NCBI GenBank assembly: GCA_028386065.3
Contig: JAKUCV010001068.1
Coordinates: 494,648-558,647, forward strand
DNA: 64,000 nucleotides
Direction: 5' to 3'
Source: Turnera subulata
Lineage: Eukaryota; Streptophyta; Magnoliopsida; Malpighiales; Passifloraceae
Shown here in pieces: positions 10,258-21,205 of this stretch (the stretch's first letter is position 1; every line of letters begins with the position of its first letter). The notes beneath the pieces are model-generated. The model made no database searches, had not been told where the DNA came from, and worked only from the letters and a program-made list of their open reading frames with translations. The position numbers and the translations under genes are program-made.

Positions 10258-11938
10258 TGCCCTGGTCTTGTTTGTGAAGAAGAAGGATGGCAGTATGCGG
10301 ATGTGTGTGGACTATAGGCAGTTGAACAAGGTGACTGTAAAGAACAAGTATCCTTTGCCCAGGATCAATGACTTGTTCGATCAGTTGCAGGGTGCATCTG
10401 TATTCTCGAAGATTTACTTGCGATCTGGGTACCATCAGGTTCGGATTCCAGAGCAAGACATACCGAAGACTGCATTCTGCACTCGGTATGGTCATTATGA
10501 GTTTGTGGTTGTTCCATTCGGGCTGACGAATGCACCGGCAGTGTTCATGTGTATGATGCCGCAGGTCTTCCATGAATTTCTGGACCGGTTTGTGGTAGTG
10601 TTCATTGATGATATCTTGGTCTACTCGAGTAGTAAGGCCGAACATGAGGACCACTTGAGACAGATTTTGCAGAGGTTGAGAGAAGAACAACTCTATGCCA
10701 AGCTCAGCAACTGTGAGTTTTGGTTGGATGAGGTCGCGTTTCTTGGACATATTGTGTCCGGTGAGGGCATTATGGTGGATCCGGCCAAGATTAAGGTAGT
10801 CATGGATTGGGAGCCACCAAAGAGTGTATCTGAGATACGGTGTTTTCTTGGACTTGCTGGTTACTACCTGAGGTTCATTGAGGGTTTTTCCTTAATAGCG
10901 GGTCCCATGACTAAGCTGTTGAGGAAAAACTGTACTTTTGCTTGGGATGACCGTTGTCAGAAGAGTTTTGAGGAGTTGAAGAGTCGGTTGACTTCTGCAC
11001 CGGTTTTGACTGTTCCGAGACCCGGAGTGGAGTACACGGTATTCAGTGATGCTTCTGGTCTGGGCTTGGGATGTGTTTTGATGCAGGAGGGTCGGGTGAT
11101 TGCTTATGCCTTCAGGCAGTTGAGAACTCACGAGAGGAACTATCCGACCCATGATCTGGAGTTAGCTGCTGTGATCTTTGCTTTGAAGATCTGGAGACAC
11201 CATCTATACGGTGAGAAGTGTCGGATTTTCACAGACCACAAGAGTTTGAAGTACATCATGACCCAAAGGGAGCTTACTATGAGGCAGAGACGCTGGATTG
11301 AGCTTCTGAAGGACTATGATTGTACTATCGATTACCATCCGGGCAAGGCCAATGTTGTGGCAGATGCATTGAGCCGGAAGAGAGTGGTTTCTGCGGATGA
11401 GGACCCAGTTTCTTATGCTTTGCCTTCCTTGGTGGAGCTGAGGTCGTTGGATGCACAGTTGGAGGTGGATGTTACTGGGGCGTTGTTAGCCAGTTTGAGC
11501 ATCCGACCGACCTTGCGGGATAAGATCATGGAGTTGCAGTATGGTGATCCTCATTTAGTAGAGTTGAGGGATAAGGCTCTCGGTGGAGAGAGTTCTAGTT
11601 TCTATATCCGGGAGGATGGTGCTTTGATGACCGGTGATCGGTTGTGTGTTCCGGATGTTGATGATTTGAGGAGATGGATCATGGATGAAGCGCATAACGC
11701 GCCGTATGCTATGCATCCGGGTAGCACCAAAATGTACCAGAACTTGAAGAGTCATTATTGGTGGCCCGGGATGAAGAAAGATGTTGCGGAGTTTGTGGCT
11801 CGTTGTATGACTTGTCACCAAGTGAAAGCCGAGCATCAGGCTCCTGCCGGCAAGTTGAGATCTTTGACTATTCTGCAGTGGAAGTGGGAATATATCACTA
11901 TGGACTTTGTTATCGGGTTACCGAGGACCCGTTGTTGA
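10258..11938 (+). pseudogene. Chromovirus RT-RNase H and integrase N-terminus
   Basis: RT copies element RNA to DNA, RNase H removes the template, and integrase inserts the product. Visible in order: [31 protein letters not shown], where the usual first catalytic Asp of SKIDLRSGYHQ is Tyr (codon 10415-10417); [11 protein letters not shown] at about 10601 with the Asp pair intact; RNase H FSDAS, DLELAAV and FTDHKSLKY with its three acidic residues; and the integrase HHCC finger (HNAPYAMH to CMTCH, about 11690-11820). The frame is open for 556 codons and ends at a TGA at 11936. The lost RT Asp would abolish polymerisation. Confidence 0.88.
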
Positions 11939-12955
11939 CATGATGCCATCTGGGTCATTGTTGACAGGTTGACCAAGTCAGCTCATTTCCTACCGATTCA
12001 GCAGACGGATACAATGGATAAGCTTGCGAGGTTGTATGTCTCGGATATTGTCCGTCTACATGGGGTTCCATTATCCATTGTGTCGGACAGGGATCCGAGG
12101 TTTACTTCCCACTTCTGGAAGAGTATACAGTCAGCTTTGGGTACTAAGCTGAATTTCAGTACTGCATTCCATCCGCAGACCGATGGACAGTCAGAGAGGA
12201 CTATACAGACGCTAGAGGATATGCTTAGAGCATGTGTGCTCAATTTCAGTGGTTCATGGGATGAGACATTACCGTTAGTTGAGTTTGCCTACAACAACGG
12301 GTATCACTCTAGTATCGGTATGGCGCCATATGAGGCTTTGTATGGGCGGAAGTGTCGTAGTCCGATCTGTTGGGATGAGGAAGGTCTGAGACAGGTGATT
12401 GGTCCGGACCTAGTCCAGGAGACTGTCGATCAGATCGAAGTGGTTAAGCAGTGCATGAGAGCTGCTCAGGACCGACAAAGGAGTTTTGCCGATAAGCATC
12501 GTCAGGAGATGGAGTACAATGTAGGTGACAGAGTTTTCCTCCGTGTTGCTCCCTGGAGAGGTGTTATCCGGTTTGGGAGGAAGGGCAAGTTGAGCCCTCG
12601 TTATATTGGTCCTTATGAGATCATGGAGCGGATTGGTCCGCTGGCCTACAGGTTGGCTTTACCGGAGGAGCTGTCGCGCATACATGATGTATTCCATGTT
12701 TCGATGCTGAGGCGTTATCGATCTGATCCTAGTCATGTTGTATCCCCGACAGAGGTGGAGGCTTCTGAGGATTTGACTTATGTCGAGGAGCCGGTGGAGA
12801 TTTTGGCTCAGGAGGTGCGGCAGTTGCGGAGTCGTACCATTCCTATGGTTCGGGTTAGATGGAGCCGTCATTCCCCGAATGAGGCTACTTGAGAGATTGA
12901 GTCCCATATGCGGGAACAGTATCCCCATTTGTTTTGATGTTTCATATCTTGTAAT
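11939..12955 (+). pseudogene. Chromovirus integrase core and chromodomain-like tail
   Basis: It continues in the same frame past the TGA at 11936 ([20 protein letters not shown]). The integrase triad is represented by the Asp in TMDF (just upstream), SDRDPRF and SERTIQ. The C-terminal [19 protein letters not shown] and [12 protein letters not shown] precede a chromodomain-like segment ([20 protein letters not shown]). A TGA at 12890 replaces the expected Trp codon, after which EIESHMREQYPHLF reads on to the natural stop. Chromodomain-like tails direct chromovirus integration to heterochromatin, which suits this context. Confidence 0.86.
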
Positions 12956-12975
12956 TTCGAGGACGAAATTTTTTT

Positions 12976-12989
12976 AACTGGGGTAGAAC
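12976..12989 (+). promoter_or_regulatory. Polypurine tract of the Tekay-like element
   Basis: AACTGGGGTAGAAC abuts the 3' LTR and follows GAGGACGAAATTTTTTT, a context usual in plant chromoviruses. It would prime plus-strand DNA synthesis. Confidence 0.7.
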
Positions 12990-15477
12990 TGTAACGCCCT
13001 GGATTTTCATAAGTTGATTTTCGGAATTTTCGAAATTTTTATTCCAATTTTGCCCTTGAGGTATTTTCGAGTTTTAGTCGAGGAAATAAATAATTATGCC
13101 TTGGAAATGTCAATTTTAAGTTGGTATTGTTCATGGTTCGGGTCCCGTGGGAAACGGATTCGAGATCGGGGTGAAACGCGATGTTTAACGTGGTTTCTAT
13201 TGCAACTACGTCGTTTTGGAAAAGAAAAAAAAAATGAGGACGCATTGACCAGGCAGGGGGTTGACCGCGCCTAAGCGGACGACGGGTCGTCCACTAGGGT
13301 GGCCAACCCTAGCCCTATCTCCCTTTTTCTTCTCTTCTTCTCTTTTCTCTTTCTTTCTCTTTTCTCCTTGCCGCCGCTCCTACCTTCCTTCTCCTTCTTC
13401 CTCTCTCTCTTTCTCTCTCTCTCACTCTCCCTCTCGTCATCATCAACACCCCACCTTCCTTTCCTCTGGCCGCTGTACCCTTCTACCTTTCTTCTTTACC
13501 CACTTACTCGACCTCCTCTCCTTCTTAACGAAGCGCCGCCGCCGTCTACCATCACTCCACGCCGCCACCACCATTGTTGCAGAGTGGATTCAGGTCGCCG
13601 TCGTTGTCGCCTTGGTCGGGTAAGCTTCCGACCTGTTTTCCCTCTTCCTTTTTTAATTTCTTCTTCTTCTCGGGTTCGGATTTCTTCTTGGCTTATGTGG
13701 TGGTTGTTGTTGTGTCGGGGTGTGTTGCTTAGTTTGTGGACGGTGGTCGGTGTGTTGGTTCGTGTTTTGCTGGTGGTTTCTGCTAGATTGCGGCTGCAGG
13801 TCTGTGTTGCAGGGTGGTGGTGTTGTCGGTGCCCTTTTGGACAGTGGGTTGCTTGGTTCGGGTTCGGATCACGTCGGGCTACAGAGGCTTTGGAGCTCGG
13901 GTCTAGTGTGCGGCAGTGGTGTATGGTTTCTGGACAGGCTCGGCCAGCAAAGCTGTTGCATTTTTTGTTGGACAGGTTCGGGTTTGGTTCTTGGGCAGTG
14001 AATTCCGGTAAGCTTTCCGGTGACTACCCTTTTGTATTAATTCGTTTTGGTTTTCTTGAGAGTGTTGTGTTGTTGAATTGGATGTTTGGGGGACTGTGAT
14101 AGATTCGTTCCGGTGGTTTTGGTGAATTTCGGCGAGGTTCACCTGAATCCGGCGAGGCTCGGGATTTTTCCGGCGAAGGCTCTGGTTTTGTTCCGGCACT
14201 TGACGGTATTACCTCGATGTGTAATTTGGAGTTTTTAATCTCATTCATGGCATGTGATAATTAATGTAGATATAATTGTTGTATCGAGAATTAAAGTTAT
14301 TTAGTGGAATACCGTGTGCGGGGTTATGTGTATGTATAGCCGGGAGTTTACCGACACGGGTAGAACCATAGGCCGGGAACTTTTGGGCTCGGGTTGATCT
14401 TGGATTTAAGTAACGGGCTTTGAGCCCAACTTTATATTTGGTTAATTACGGACTTAAGGAAGTCGGCCCTAGGCCCGGAATTGAATTTGGACTTAGATGG
14501 GCTTTAGGCCCAGGAACCTGTTAAGGATATAATGAGAGGACCATAAGCCCGGGAGCGACTTTTGGACTTAGTTGGGCTTAAGCCCGGTGAACCTTAGGTC
14601 CCGATACTCGGAGTTCAGGTGAGAGTGCACCATGTCGGGCTTAGACCCGAAAATTACATATTTGGCTAGTTAGGGTCGGGTTTAACTCGGTAGAGCATTT
14701 AGTGACCATGCATGCACGTTTTGATTGTAATTGTTTTGTAATATTTATGTCTGCCGGTATTCAGGCACGGGTAACACCTCGGGAGCTGGAGGATCTGTTT
14801 TGGGAAAAGCTCCACAGGAGAATCGTCGGTGAGGTGACTTTATACGTCTTTTTATGTTTGTATGCATGAGCCTGTTGGATTGGTCTGTTTGAGTTGCATG
14901 CCTGTTTGCTAACATGCGGTGATCCGTATTGTGTGCCTAAGTGTACTATTTGCTTATGAGCATGATATTTGGATTGTTATCGAATATAACATGTGGAGTG
15001 ATTTTGGGTGTTTGTGTGATGTACTGTGGGTCGGAGACCCAGATAATTGATTGAGTTGATTATTCACACAACCCTGTTAGATCACAACTCTTGGCACACA
15101 TAAACACATAACTTGTGAATAAAGATAATGTATAGTAGAAGATAGGCTACTGTGTGCTGATGACCGGTTGGTTCGAGCGGGAAGTGATACCCCTCGGGTT
15201 TGCATTCGGGATAGCATGTGAAATGCGGATTTGCATATGGGTCTGTAATGACCGGTTCTACCTCCCTCCTTCTACCTCCCCTTTTCTACCTCCCTCTCTC
15301 TCTCTCTCTCTCTATGGATATGTTTGGGCTTCGTGCCTGGTTTTATTTGGGCTTATGCCTGGTTGTCTCATGAGACGGGACCGAGCTCGACGCACACAGT
15401 AGGGGGCCCTGAATAATAAATATAATAATAAAACTTAATACACAAACGGAAGTATGATATAAATTGTATGCTTGTCG
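12990..15477 (+). mobile_element. 3' LTR of the Tekay-like element, truncated at its end
   Basis: It starts TGTAACGCCCTGG and tracks the 5' LTR, but keeps the ~0.9-kb segment (about 13867-14788) lost from the 5' copy. It has a shorter (CT)n near 15297-15313. From about 15410 its sequence resembles the opposite-strand host LTR (mirror of 5030-5100) more than its own 5' LTR. It stops near 15477 without the terminal GTTTCA. The 266-codon frame at 13299-14099 is pyrimidine-rich LTR sequence and not a gene. Confidence 0.82.
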
Positions 15478-15545
15478 GCTCTATGGATCCAACCGGGAAA
15501 TGAAGTAGTTTCGATTGAATTTAACTTCGTCCACTTAGGCGCGGT
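15478..15545. other. Rearrangement junction with filler DNA
   Basis: Three pieces are joined. First comes CGGCTCTATGGATCCAACCG, matching 4778-4797. Next is a TAGTTTCGATTGAATTTAAC-like piece that echoes 15598-15620 just downstream. Then the sequence continues as the opposite-strand LTR (ACTTAGGCGCGGTCAACC). It joins the truncated 3' LTR to the remaining end of the host LTR and looks like a break repaired with template switches. Confidence 0.6.
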
Positions 15546-15817
15546 CAACCCCCTGCCTGGTCAACGCGCTTTCTCTTTTTTTTTTTTCAAAACGACGTAG
15601 TTTCGATTGAATCCACGTTAAACTTCGCGTTTCACCCCGATCTCGAATCAGTTTTCCACGGGACCCGAACCATGGACAATACCAACTTAAAATTAACATT
15701 TTCAAGGAATAATAATTTATTTCCCCGACTAAAACTCGAAAAATACCTCAAGGGTAAAATTGGAATAAAAATTTCAAAAATTCCAAAAATCCAATTATGA
15801 AAATCCGGGGCGTTACA
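15487..15817 (-). mobile_element. Tekay-like LTR, minus strand, right remnant
   Basis: This is the reverse complement of the LTR start (compare 12990-13290) and ends GGGGCGTTACA at 15817, followed by ACTTG, the right target duplication. About 1.2 kb of this LTR between 5978 and here is missing. Confidence 0.82.
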
Positions 15818-15822
15818 ACTTG

Positions 15823-16144
15823 TCTAGAAGAATTTCTTCCCAAAGATGAATCTAGCTTCCAAAAGAGTTTTTTCTAAGTGCACTTGTTCAAAAGGGTCAC
15901 TCTCCTCGAAAAAAAAATGGAAAAAAAAGAAATCGAAGAATAAAAAAGGAAAAGAAGAAAGGAGAAGAAAAAACGAGGAAGTGACCCTTAGTGCCTGAAT
16001 GCTAATTCATCACCAATTCCTTAAAACCGGGAAGGAAGGAAGAAGTCATAATGAAGAAGACAAGTGTTTTTCTACTACCTTTTTCTTCCATCAAACATCG
16101 TTCTATCAAACACTCACCCCCATTACCCTAAGACAAAACACCAC
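15823..16144 (+). other. Interior of element A with a 15-bp inverted repeat around a purine tract
   Basis: AGGGTCACTCTCCTCG (15893-15908) pairs with CGAGGAAGTGACCCT (15974-15988) with one bulge, enclosing about 65 bases that are nearly all A and G. No coding potential is convincing. ACCAC at 16140-16144 is the left target duplication of element B. Confidence 0.55.
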
Positions 16145-17976
16145 TGTGAGAATCCGGAACTTTCTCACCCTCGTGACAATCGATGGAGTCGCCACCCAAG
16201 TTTTATTACCGTGGAAAAACTCAGGAAAAACCAAAGAATAACTCCTTATACCCACAAAGCAACCAGATTAGCGAACCAAAGATGCAAGACTCAGGGGTTC
16301 GTCATTAATAGGAAGGTATGAGGCACCCCTTCCATGCTTGGGCGATATAATATGCAATTTAAGCGAATACTAGTGTTTTGGTACTCGTGTGCGTGTGTGT
16401 AAACCAGATTTTCAACAGCATATAATCATCAAAATAGCATGCAAAGCAGAGAATTAAAAGAACAAAAGAGAAGAGAAAAGGTTAAAACATAATTTGGCTT
16501 GCGTCTCCACCACTAGAGACATCCTACGTACCCCGGCGACCGGGTTCAAAGCTCACGTAGTTCTTATATTGAAAGCAAACACTCAAGAAAACATGACAGT
16601 ATCATCATATCATTGAATCAGCAGCAAACAAGGCGATTTAGAATCGAAAAGAGTTTAGAACACTTACCTAGAGTTTCTGGACAGAAACTATAGTCGACTT
16701 GCAGCTGGTTTTAAGCGAGCCAAATGATCGACTCAGCCTCGGAGCTCAACATAAAAGTTGTCTATCCTCCTCTTAGCTTTCCATAGAGTCCATGATCTCA
16801 GCAATCCAAGGTCTAGAACTCTAGATATGAATTAATTTCCGAGACTGCGCGCTGCAGGAGCCTCTACGCGAGTTCTTCACGTTCTTGACCTCTGGATTGC
16901 GAGTGATTGCTCCTAAGCCCTTGAATTTGACTCCTTCTCTGTAAAGACTAATAAGAAAACACAACTAGGGCAAAACCACATGATATTTGAGAGAGAAAAG
17001 CAATAGGAATTGAAGAATAAAATCAAATCTAAAGAGTTTCTCCAAGCTAATGCACTTTAGGGTGTGTGTCGAGAGAAAATTTGATAAATTGAGTGCTTTA
17101 CCACTACTCAGCGTTGCCACCCCCTTCTCTGTAATCCTAGGGACCTATATATAGTGTACAATTCATCCATAGGTCGGTTTAAGACTCCTAGATCAGATTG
17201 GAAACAAAATCCTTGACTTGCTCACTAGTCGTGCTTTACCTGTTTTGTAACCCGTAACTTGCACGCCAATTTCCACCCTGTAGACGACGAAATCAAACTC
17301 TGGACCCCTCTGTAAAGTTATAGATAATTCTTCCAGATTTCTGACCATATAAAGAAATCCTAAATCGGAATTCTTTAGCTCGAGATATTGCAAAAATAGT
17401 GGGCCTAGGGTGGTGCTAGATTTCTGCACGCCTGGGCCAAATTTAATCAATTACTGCTCTTAATCTACTGGGCCAAAAATTATGCAATTTATATTTGGGA
17501 AAGCCCTATAAGTCTAGTTTTGTCTCCAAGTAGTTTCATGTCGATTGGACCCCTGAAGCTCCCAGAATCGTTAATTAAGTGGGTTGTGCTCGAAGCAGAG
17601 AAAGTTGCCAAAATAGGACCACTTAACCGACATGGCGTGGCGGTCATCACGACATGACCGCTGTGTCAAGGTGGTCTTCCAAGGATGTCCGCCCGGGCCT
17701 GGCGGTCGTTGCAAGAGGTCCATCGGGTCCGGGTTACTGTTCACTTTATTCCTACTTTGTCCGGGTTTTCTATGAATTCCGATTTTTGTGCGCAAAGTCA
17801 GGATTCTATTCCTTTTCCTCAATTCCATGGCTTATACTCTATTATTCCTCTTGTTTCCACAAAATTAGGTTTCTAAGACAAATTAAAGTCCAAAAATTAA
17901 TAAAATTAACCTTGGGCTCTAAAATACAATAAAAACTAATAGAATAAAAGTTGGTGGTTAAATTTGGGTGTTCACA
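16145..17976 (-). mobile_element. 3' LTR of element B (left side)
   Basis: It runs from TGTGAGAATCCGGAAC to GGGTGTTCACA on the plus strand, so in element orientation it reads TGTGAACACC...TTCTCACA. It is highly similar to 23109-26453. The minus-strand TATA-like CTATATATAG lies at 17145-17154. A second TGGCGACTCC-like word (inverted, 16191-16200) sits inside the LTR near its 3' end. Confidence 0.88.
17145..17154 (-). promoter_or_regulatory. TATA-like box in the element B LTR
   Basis: CTATATATAG, a palindrome, is conserved at 25622-25631 in the other LTR and lies roughly mid-LTR. It is a plausible RNA polymerase II promoter core; strand is taken from the element orientation. Confidence 0.5.
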
Positions 17977-18264
17977 GATGCCCCTCGTTGATGAGGGTCT
18001 AAGAATTTAGGCACGAAACAACGCAATTGAACACACAAATTTAGAAAAGAAATAATACACGTGGACGTGCTCTTGTTTGTGATACCATGATGCTTGACAA
18101 TGCTTACTTGAGGTGTTCCCATTGGGGATGGATGATGTGTTTAAGACTAAAGTGTGTTTTGATTGTTCCACTGGGGAATAGGATTATTTGTTTAACTCTA
18201 AGGATGCAGGTCTTAATTTGGAATGGCATGGAGCCAGGTTTGTGATGATTTGTTTCTTCTTTCT

Positions 18265-18687
18265 AGGCTATGGGTTTAAGCCTTACAACTAATGGTTTTA
18301 GTTGTTATCCCATGGTTTAGGATTTTGATTTTTGGATTAGTGGTTTTAATCCTTGGCGTTGGTTGTAGCCTTACAACTAAGTGTTTTAGTTGTTATCCCA
18401 TGGTTTAGGATTTTGATTTTGGATTAGTGGTTTTAATCCTAGGCATTGGTTTTAGCCTTACAACTAATGGTTTTAGTTGTCATCCTATGGTTTAGGATTT
18501 TATTTTTGGATTAGTGGTTTTAATCCTAGGCATTGGTTTTAGCCTTACAACTAATGGTTTTAGTTGTCATCCTAAGGTTTAGGATTAAGAGACATGTACC
18601 CATGGTTTAGGTTCAAAAAGCAACTACCTATGGTTTAGGTTTAAGAAGCAAGTCTTGGAACAATTATGGATCCCGAGTTTTAGGGAT
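18265..18687 (-). repeat. Hairpin array with shared TGGTTT loops in the 3' UTR of element B
   Basis: About four units of 87-88 bp (starting 18279, 18367, 18454, 18541) each hold four short inverted repeats with different stems around the same loop word. Stems in unit 1 are AGGCT/AGCCT (18265-18283), ACAACTAA/TTAGTTGT (18285-18305), ATCC/GGAT (18307-18323) and GGATTA/TAATCC (18334-18352). Later copies lengthen the third stem to ATCCTA/TAGGAT and ATCCTAA/TTAGGAT. Further members are ACCTA/TAGGT (18626-18640) and ATCCC/GGGAT (18670-18687). In the sense RNA the loops read AAACCA. Confidence 0.85.
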
Positions 18688-18699
18688 TTTAGTTTTGAG

Positions 18700-19330
18700 T
18701 AGCGAAAGTTTCTCAATTAGAGAGGTTCAAGTTTACCTTGCTCAAGGAATCCATGCCCTATTTCTAGGTGAATGTATGGTAATGCTTCTAAAATGATGCA
18801 TGCTCGGTTTTGATGCATGGGGATGACCCTATTTTCTAGATGATATGATTGTTGGTAATATTTTTGATGATATGCTAATGAACATTTTGAGCTTGTCGGC
18901 TTGAATGCCCCTAAATTTGTCATGATGAGTTTTGAATGCAAAGGGAAGTGCCCCTAGAACAAGATTTTGCAAACTGAACGAGTTTTATAATGCATATGAA
19001 TGAGAATGGGAATGCCCCTAGAATGATGTACGAATGTCATGAATTTTTTATAAAATGATCGAGCCAAAGCAAATTTCAAATGTAAGAAAAGAGGCGAGTT
19101 TATTCCATCGAAAAAAAGAAAAAAAAATGTTTTTATTTGAAAGAAATTCTCAAGCTTGAAATAAAGGATCTTTGATAATCGTGAATGTATTATTATTTTC
19201 ATTACAACGAGGAACCAATAGGAGGGCGTAACTCTAACTCCAAGGTGGATCACGTCGTGATTGTCCAAATAATTGTGACCGGATACTCGGGAGTTCCTTG
19301 ATGGCAATTGGCTACCCCCTTGTTGCCTTA
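18700..19330 (-). other. 3' untranslated interior of element B
   Basis: Non-coding. The word ATGCCCCTA recurs (near 18906 and 19010; a related GTGCCCCTA lies near 18949). I recognise no gene. Confidence 0.4.
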
Positions 19331-19338
19331 ACTTTTGC

Positions 19339-19441
19339 TTAGGCCGCCCTTTCGGGTTTTCAACCTAGCAGGCTCTTTGTTCTTTTCTTCTTTTTGTGCT
19401 TTAACTTTTGCCTAGACTGCCTTTTCAGGTTTTCAATCTAG
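19339..19441 (-). ncRNA. Two tandem GAAA-tetraloop hairpins (element B copy)
   Basis: On the minus strand each reads: outer CTAGR, then TTGAAAA, an inner three-base stem, loop GAAA, the inner stem partner, a short CRG linker, and the outer partner. At 19368-19339 the inner stem is CCC/GGG and the outer stem CTAGG/CCTA(A)G. At 19441-19412 the inner stem is CCT/AGG and the outer CTAGA/TCTAG. Both stems thus keep pairing through paired base changes. The same structure occurs twice in element A at 26937-27017. It would form in element RNA; function unknown. Confidence 0.6.
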
Positions 19442-21205
19442 CAAGCTATTCTTTTTTTTTTTTTCTTTTTCTCTTTTTCAGGGAGTGGTAACCACGAGCC
19501 TTTGGAGTGGTGTAACATGACGGGCTTGAGGAGGCCGGGACCGCTTGAGCAAAGGTGGCTTAATGCTATTCTTGTCAAGATGTGTGTCCTATGAGAGAGA
19601 TGATAATACTTTAAAGAGTCCGAATAAATTTCTATTTGAATATCCTTGTGGCATAATTAACTTGAGGTGCAAGCACAAACTCCATTCTTGTCCATTGAAC
19701 CAACCTAAGAACCGATTAGACTGGGCCCGTTAGGTTGCCTACGTACCCGTAAATATAGGGCGTGAAGTGTTTGGTTTTGAAGCGATGATGATGTATGGGA
19801 GGCTAAAGGTGATGATTTGAATTATATGGGTCGAGTGTTTGGTGAAATGGTAGGATGGTGTTTAGAGATGAATACTTGTCCTTTTTATGAGGATTGTGGT
19901 GTTTGGATATTTGTCTCCTTAATTAAGTCCGGCTCAATAAGTTGATATGTTGAGATCACTTCCTCGTTTTTTTTTATTTTCTTTTTTCTATTTTTTTTTT
20001 TTGCGTATAGCGCTAAACATGCTTGAAACAAGTGAAAGTGCAAACATTTTTTATGCATTGATCTTATTGGATGTATTGAAAATGAGGTACAATTGCACTT
20101 ATCATAGAAAAGTCCTTTGATAGAGACAAAATTTCATAAGGAATCCTGGAAGAGGGCATGGTAATGGAAGGAAAAAATATTGATAGCCTTAGAGGTTTGA
20201 AAGAGTAGAAGGTGGATAGATGCAAGTAAACAAAGTAGAATAGGCTATCATAGGCTCAAAGGAGTTATGCAAGGGATAACGATAGATAGTAGGCTTTTTG
20301 TTGGCTTGTTGGTTTAAACAAAGAATGCCTAAATCATCTCTTTCATTGAGCGTCCATTAAAATTCGTTTTGAAAAGTTCTGAAAATTTGTTCTAGGACAT
20401 ATCATGTTGACATCGAGTTTTTGAAAATAGTGTTTAGAACGTGTCGACAAATGCCAAGTAAGAAATACTTAGACAAATTTGAAAAATAAGTCCCATAAGC
20501 AAATTCCAAAACTTAACTCTACTATTATAAATAGACGTTCTCAGAAAGATCAATAGGTCTTTACAAAGGGTTGTAATGGGGCTTGGGGTAATGTTTGGTC
20601 AAGAAAAGATATATAAGGATTCAAAGTTCAAAGATTCACTTAAGAAAGAAGCGCAATGAGCATTACAAAGGAAAATTCTCAAAGTGCAAGTTTTAAAATG
20701 ACATCCATATTGTGATCACGAAAAGGAATTCATCTTGTTTCAAGCATACTCGATGGCGCATACATTGTCTTTTGAATTTTTTTTTTTTGTTGTTGTTGTT
20801 TTTTTTTTCTTTTATCGAGGAATGTGACCTTGAGTATGATGTAGTTGTGGGACGCCGGATCTATTTTTGGGAAAAATTTTACGATACTATAGTTTGCATT
20901 GGACAAGCGCTTGAATTGATTTGGTAATTTGGACAAGTATTCAAAATGGGTGAGGTGAGGAAAGGATTATATTCACGGGATCAAATCTCCGTAGTTCGTT
21001 GGAAAGGATTCCCGGATTGGGCCAATAGACTTTCATGAAGTTTGTCAAATGCGTATGCACACATAAATGAGGGAATGTAGATTTGATTATTCTTGTAAAG
21101 ATCAAAAATACATTTATTCAAATGCTTGAAGTTAAAACGTTTCTAGGTTTATCGGATTTCGGACTCTAAATGATAACACCTTGTTGACCACTCATAGTTT
21201 CCTCG
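19442..21205 (-). other. Spacer of element B without recognisable pol
   Basis: No RT, integrase or protease motif is visible in any frame. The part at 19540-19760 is homologous (inverted) to 26490-26660 of element A. T-rich tracts lie at 19449-19462, 19967-20002 and 20778-20812. The region where an autonomous element would carry pol is instead about 1.8 kb of non-coding sequence. Confidence 0.5.

Larger units (their letters stand above)
5979..15477 (+). mobile_element. Tekay-like chromovirus (Ty3-gypsy), nearly complete but inactive
   Basis: Order: 5' LTR, primer-binding site, single gag-pol reading frame (gag, protease, RT, RNase H, integrase, chromodomain-like tail), polypurine tract, 3' LTR. 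Gene order and the C-terminal domain place it among plant chromoviruses, probably the Tekay/Del group. It lies inside an opposite-strand LTR of its own family. Its 3' LTR lacks the final ~0.6 kb, so there is no verifiable target duplication; the left flank is CATGG. The reading frame has eight in-frame stops and one frameshift. Confidence 0.88.

Noticed and set aside
13299..14099. 266-codon open frame and neighbouring frames in 6249-6933 and 13261-13623
   Set aside because: They lie in a pyrimidine-rich part of the chromovirus LTR, occur in parallel in both LTRs, are leucine/serine/proline-rich and show no domain.
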